Source of the DNA: a virus | Reading direction: 5' to 3' (one strand) | DNA: 52,751 nucleotides | IMG/VR virus record: IMGVR_UViG_3300032268_000734 | Coordinates: 1 to 52,751 of that record | In this document: in pieces, positions 48,826 through 52,751 of the stretch | Layout of the letters: each line of letters starts with the position of its first letter | Numbering within the stretch: position 1 is the stretch's first letter | Notes under the pieces: model-generated | Told to the model about the DNA's origin: nothing | Seen by the model: the letters and a program-made list of their open reading frames with translations, nothing else | Database searches by the model: none | Translations under genes and position numbers: made by a program

Positions 48826-51800
48826 ATGGCTGATGTAGAATCCAATATTCATGTAAATATTGATACGTCTGATGCTTTAGCAAGTTTAAAACTTCTACAA
48901 CGTCAAATATCAGCCTTCCATACACAGATGGCAAAGTCTGGCACTGCAGCAGCAGCGGTGGCAGCAAATCAAGCACAAAACTTGATGAACAGCATAAATG
49001 CTACTGGACAATTCCAGGCATCTATGAAAAACGTTACAACAAGTACGGAGCAGTTTACTGATTCTTTAGAAAGAAATAAACTAACCTCACGAGAGTATTT
49101 TAGATATACTGGCGCTGCAACTAAAACATTTGGAAGACTTTTTAAGTCTGAATTTGAAACAATCAATAAGGTTGCACGAGAGCGTGTAAAGGATATACAA
49201 ACCCAGTATATTAAATTGGGTCGTGGTGCTAATGGAGCACTACAGGCAATTGCGGTAAGACCTCTAACCCTTGACATGAAAAACCTGGGTACACAAACAG
49301 CCATTGCAGCCCAGAGACAACAACTTCTTAATCAACTATTAAAGCAAGGATCAACCAACCTTCTAAACTTTGGTAAAAATACACAGTGGGCTGGTCGCCA
49401 ACTTATGGTTGGTTTTACAGTACCACTTGCAATGCTTGGTGCTGCTGCCTCAAAGACATTTATGCAACTAGAAGAGCAGGCAATTAGATTCAAGCGTGTA
49501 TATGGAGAAATGTTTACAACGGCAGAAGAAACTGATGCTATGGTTAAACAAATTCAAAGTCTTGCAAGAGAATACACTAAGTATGGAGTTGCAGTAGAAG
49601 ATACTATGAAGATGGCTGCAGATGCAGCAGCGATGGGTAAGCAAGGCGCAGAACTAATGGCACAGGTTGCACAGGCAACCAGACTTGCAGTTCTTGGCGG
49701 GGTAGAGCAAGAGCAGGCGCTAGAAACAACTATATCAGTAACAAATGCTTTTGGTGTAGCAACAGAAGATTTAGCAAAGAAAATTGATTTCCTTAACGCA
49801 GTAGAAAACCAGACTGTTGTGTCTATTGAAGACTTAACAATAGCAATTCCAAAGGCTGGTCCAGTTGTTAAGCAACTTGGTGGAGATGTAGAAGATTTAG
49901 CATTCTTCCTCACAGCAATGAAGGAAGGTGGAATTAATGCATCAGAAGGTGCTAACGCACTCAAGTCTGGTCTTGCATCTTTAATTAACCCATCTGCAAA
50001 AGCCAGCGCATTCCTAGGAGACCTTGGTGTAAACATTAAGGGAATTGTTGAGGCTAACAAGGGAGATATTAAAGCAACAGTAGTAGGCTTTGCCCAAGCG
50101 CTTGATACCCTTGATCCTCTTAACCGTGCCCGTGCTATTGAGCAACTATTTGGCAAGTTCCAGTTTTCAAGACTTTCTACATTATTCCAAAACGTAACTG
50201 CCCAGGGTACACAGGCAAATAGAGTACTACAACTAACACAATCAACAACAGAAGAACTTGCAATCTTGTCACAGCGAGAATTAGATAAGATTCAAAACAC
50301 AACAACATACAAGTTTAAGAAATCAATGGAAGATCTAAAGGTTGCTATTGCTCCAGTTGGAGAACAGTTCTTAAAGGCCTTAACACCTATTGTAGAGTTT
50401 GTTGGAAAGATTCTTGATAAGTTTAATAATCTTGGAGAAGGAAGCAAGAAGTTCTTAACTATATTTACAGTGGCAGTAGCAGGCATTGGTCCAGTTCTTC
50501 TTATGACATTTGGTTTGATCGCAAACGCTGTTGCCAACATAATTAAGATGTTTGCAGGAATGAAGTCCATGTTCAACAGAACAGGCGGAGCAAGTAAAGT
50601 TCTTGGAGAACAAACAAACTATTTAACTAAAGAGCAACTAGAAGCATCTGCGGTAGCAGCATCCCTTGATCAGGTCCACCAAAAACTACAGCAAACATTT
50701 ACATCTGAAACAACAGCAGTTAACATGTTGGCAAATGCTTACAAGAGGGCCATTGCAGCACAAGTTGGCTTTACTGGCCCAGCCAGATCTAGTGGTAAAG
50801 GTTTAAAGAAGTATTCAACAGGAACTACAAAGGTTCCAGGAACTGGGAATGAAGATACCGTCTTCTCAATGCTTACCCCAGGAGAAGCAGTTATTCCAGC
50901 AAGGTCTGCACAAGATCCAGAAAATAGACCAGTAATTCGTGCAATGATTGCTGGGAAGCAAATACAAAGATATAACACTGGAACTGATGATGCTCAAGAA
51001 GGTGTAACAAAATCAACTAGAATGTCTGGGGAAACTCAGAAGTTCCATGTTGGTGCAAAGAATAAGATGCACATTGATGACATATTAAAGTCTCCAATGT
51101 CAGAACAAAAGGCCCTAACTTTAAGACTTTACAAAGACATATTAACAATGCAGGGTATTGATCCAAAAATCTTAGTTCAAGACGGACTTCTGTATGACTT
51201 TAAATCTGGATATAACCAGGCAATGTCAAAAGATACAGGTATCTCATTTCAACAATGGGAAGAAGAGTGGAAAAAGCGTGGACCAGAAAAGTGGAAGCCA
51301 TCTGGTATTAATGCATTTGATGCAAAGACAATTGACTCACTAATCTTAGAGACTATTCGTGGATCTGGCCCAAATGGGAAGCCACCAACTCATGTAAACG
51401 ATGAGTTAGTAAGAAAAACACTTTTTGAAACCATACCAGCAAACAATCCTAAGATTACATCCTCACGTACTTTTAATTTGATGAAAGCGCTACACTCTAA
51501 TATAGCAAGTTTTAGCGTTCAAGAAGGTTTTGGTGGTAAAGATCCAGACTCTACAAGAAAGGTATTAGAAAGAGCAAAGGCTTTAGGAATTATTCAAGGG
51601 TACGAATATGATCCTGGTAAAAGTCCAGATAAAAGAAGAATTGTTCTTATAGATAATAATGGAGAAAAGAGTTCTCCGTTCAGAGGTCCTAGTGGAGATA
51701 GATTAGGAACTACTGCAACAACCTTTAGTGCATTTAGAGAAGCAGCATATGGAGAAAGAAACAAGCAGTTAGCAGCACTAGATAAAGATGTTAAGAAGAG

Positions 51801-52751
51801 TCCACTTAAGGGTTCTGAGCCAGAGAAGTATGGCAAACAGATAACAACAACATCTGGAAGAAGTTTCACTGCAATAAAAGGTTTGGGTGGAGTTTACGAA
51901 ACAGCAGATGGCAAAAAGGTTTTTGTAAAGCCGTCAAACAGTTATCGAGAAGCGCTTGCAGAGCAAAGAGCAACGGCTATTGCTAGAGATGTTCATGGCC
52001 TTGATGCTCCAAAACAAACAATTAAAACAATTTTAGATCCAACAGATCCAAACGGCAAGAGAAGAATTGTTGTACTTGAGTCACCATTTGATCCAAGATT
52101 TGATCCAGAAAAAATGTCTAACACCTTTACAAAAGAAGAATACATTAGACAAAATGTTGCAGCAGCACTGAGAGCAGATAAAGACTTAGGACGAGGTAAC
52201 CTTTCTGGAAATATTCTTGCAGATGTTGGACCTGCAGGAGTTTTTGGGTCAGCATCTGGCAATAGAGACTTTGTATCTAAACTACCATCTATGGAAGAGC
52301 AAGCAAGAATTAACTTAGGAATAGATACTCCACTTCCTGGAGGAGGTCGTAAAAAATTCTTCTCTGAAGAAACTGCAAAAATTGCAAGAAGTATGACCCC
52401 AGACGAATATCATAATAGAATGATGGCTGAAATAAACTCATCAATTCCTAAATTAGAAAGAGTTATAGAAAGTTTTGGTATTACAAATCCAAAAGAGAAA
52501 AAAGTTTACCAGGCAATGTTGGAAAGACTTAGAGAGGGTGCTAAGGTAGACTGGAGACAACTTCACAAACTTCACTCCTCTATTGGAATTAAACCAGACG
52601 AAAAGATTGAAAATAAAAAAACTGGAAAGCAAAGAAAGCCAAAGACCCAAGCAATGCCTTCTGGTGTCAAGTCTTCTGCTGGATCAAAAGATACTAGAAT
52701 TACAGAGGCTCCTAAAAAGGGAGAAAGAGTTGTTCAGGGGCGCAGAGGAAA
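48826..52751 (+). CDS. Tape measure protein with kinase-like C-terminal domain (cut by window end)
   Basis: Start ATG 48826 (MADVESNIHVNIDTSDALAS) after AAAGAGGTG; the ATG four bases earlier hits a stop. At least 1308 codons, 3' end outside. TP901/PhageMin-type region: AVEDTMKMAADAAAMGKQGA, VTNAFGVATEDLAKKIDFLN. Hydrophobic spans near residues 193 and 546. From about residue 1010 lies a protein-kinase or HipA-like pattern: GGVYETADGKKVFVKPSNSY with a putative Lys near 1033, and LRADKDLGRGNLSGNILADV with Asp/Asn/Asp-Gly spacing like the catalytic and metal loops. Sets tail length and forms the channel. The kinase idea is inference. Confidence 0.87.
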   Translation, partial: MADVESNIHVNIDTSDALASLKLLQRQISAFHTQMAKSGTAAAAVAANQAQNLMNSINATGQFQASMKNVTTSTEQFTDSLERNKLTSREYFRYTGAATKTFGRLFKSEFETINKVARERVKDIQTQYIKLGRGANGALQAIAVRPLTLDMKNLGTQTAIAAQRQQLLNQLLKQGSTNLLNFGKNTQWAGRQLMVGFTVPLAMLGAAASKTFMQLEEQAIRFKRVYGEMFTTAEETDAMVKQIQSLAREYTKYGVAVEDTMKMAADAAAMGKQGAELMAQVAQATRLAVLGGVEQEQALETTISVTNAFGVATEDLAKKIDFLNAVENQTVVSIEDLTIAIPKAGPVVKQLGGDVEDLAFFLTAMKEGGINASEGANALKSGLASLINPSAKASAFLGDLGVNIKGIVEANKGDIKATVVGFAQALDTLDPLNRARAIEQLFGKFQFSRLSTLFQNVTAQGTQANRVLQLTQSTTEELAILSQRELDKIQNTTTYKFKKSMEDLKVAIAPVGEQFLKALTPIVEFVGKILDKFNNLGEGSKKFLTIFTVAVAGIGPVLLMTFGLIANAVANIIKMFAGMKSMFNRTGGASKVLGEQTNYLTKEQLEASAVAASLDQVHQKLQQTFTSETTAVNMLANAYKRAIAAQVGFTGPARSSGKGLKKYSTGTTKVPGTGNEDTVFSMLTPGEAVIPARSAQDPENRPVIRAMIAGKQIQRYNTGTDDAQEGVTKSTRMSGETQKFHVGAKNKMHIDDILKSPMSEQKALTLRLYKDILTMQGIDPKILVQDGLLYDFKSGYNQAMSKDTGISFQQWEEEWKKRGPEKWKPSGINAFDAKTIDSLILETIRGSGPNGKPPTHVNDELVRKTLFETIPANNPKITSSRTFNLMKALHSNIASFSVQEGFGGKDPDSTRKVLERAKALGIIQGYEYDPGKSPDKRRIVLIDNNGEKSSPFRGPSGDRLGTTATTFSAFREAAYGERNKQLAALDKDVKKSPLKGSEPEKYGKQITTTSGRSFTAIKGLGGVYETADGKKVFVKPSNSYREALAEQRATAIARDVHGLDAPKQTIKTILDPTDPNGKRRIVVLESPFDPRFDPEKMSNTFTKEEYIRQNVAAALRADKDLGRGNLSGNILADVGPAGVFGSASGNRDFVSKLPSMEEQARINLGIDTPLPGGGRKKFFSEETAKIARSMTPDEYHNRMMAEINSSIPKLERVIESFGITNPKEKKVYQAMLERLREGAKVDWRQLHKLHSSIGIKPDEKIENKKTGKQRKPKTQAMPSGVKSSAGSKDTRITEAPKKGERVVQGRRG

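Noticed and set aside
48822-48833. ATG just before the tape-measure start
   Set aside because: It reaches a TGA after three codons; the ATG four bases later opens the long frame.

Overview
The window is 52.75 kb of a tailed double-stranded DNA phage with a long-tailed (siphovirus-like) structural plan. Base composition is AT-rich. Several features point to an actinobacterial host, perhaps a low-GC freshwater lineage: a mycobacteriophage GP88-like gene, a DUF932 gene, CRP/GlxR-type palindromes (TGTGA-N6-TCACA), very frequent leaderless genes (TATAAT, 6-7 bases, ATG) and an adenosylcobalamin-dependent ribonucleotide reductase. The host assignment is inference. Both window ends cut genes: a DUF932 protein on the left and the tape measure protein on the right.

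Layout. (1) 1-8.6 kb, minus strand: an early region of tightly packed tiny genes, many 30-60 codons, joined by TAATG or ATGA overlaps. The spaces between operons carry strong promoters, CRP/GlxR-like sites and perfect DnaA boxes fused to a CCACGT motif. (2) 8.8-9.4 kb, plus: a divergent two-gene operon with a terminator. (3) 9.5-12.4 kb, plus: two cytochrome P450 genes around two small leaderless genes, which is very unusual for a phage. (4) 12.4-14.4 kb, minus: a small gene, a Skp1-GlcNAc-transferase-like glycosyltransferase and a DHH-like protein. (5) 14.4-31.2 kb, mostly plus: a membrane protein and a long series of tail/fibre proteins, including a collagen-like protein, a 993-residue Pro/Thr-repeat protein, an Mtd_N-type fibre and an FN3/(AFG)16/Hint protein. 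An operon at 20.2-23.0 kb interrupts the series and encodes two 2-oxoglutarate (2OG) oxygenases (one prolyl-4-hydroxylase-like) and a second GlcNAc-transferase-like enzyme. A secreted lysozyme-like gene lies opposite. (6) 31.2-35 kb: a GNAT-like protein, two uncharacterised proteins and class II RNR. (7) 35-52.75 kb, plus: a LamG-like giant protein, portal, a third 2OG oxygenase, prohead protease with a nested scaffold, major capsid protein, connectors, tail tube, two separate tail-chaperone paralogues and the tape measure protein.

Working model. The most interesting system is a possible virion-modification pathway. Collagen-like and (A/P)PTP-repeat proteins could be hydroxylated by the phage 2OG oxygenases and then capped by GT60-like GlcNAc transferases. 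This would be a phage counterpart of the eukaryotic hydroxyproline glycosylation of Skp1 and extensins. The families are recognisable in the sequence; the pathway itself is inferred. The early region looks wired to host regulators (CRP/GlxR, DnaA). Most late genes have their own TATAAT box, many placed so that the transcript would start on the initiation codon.
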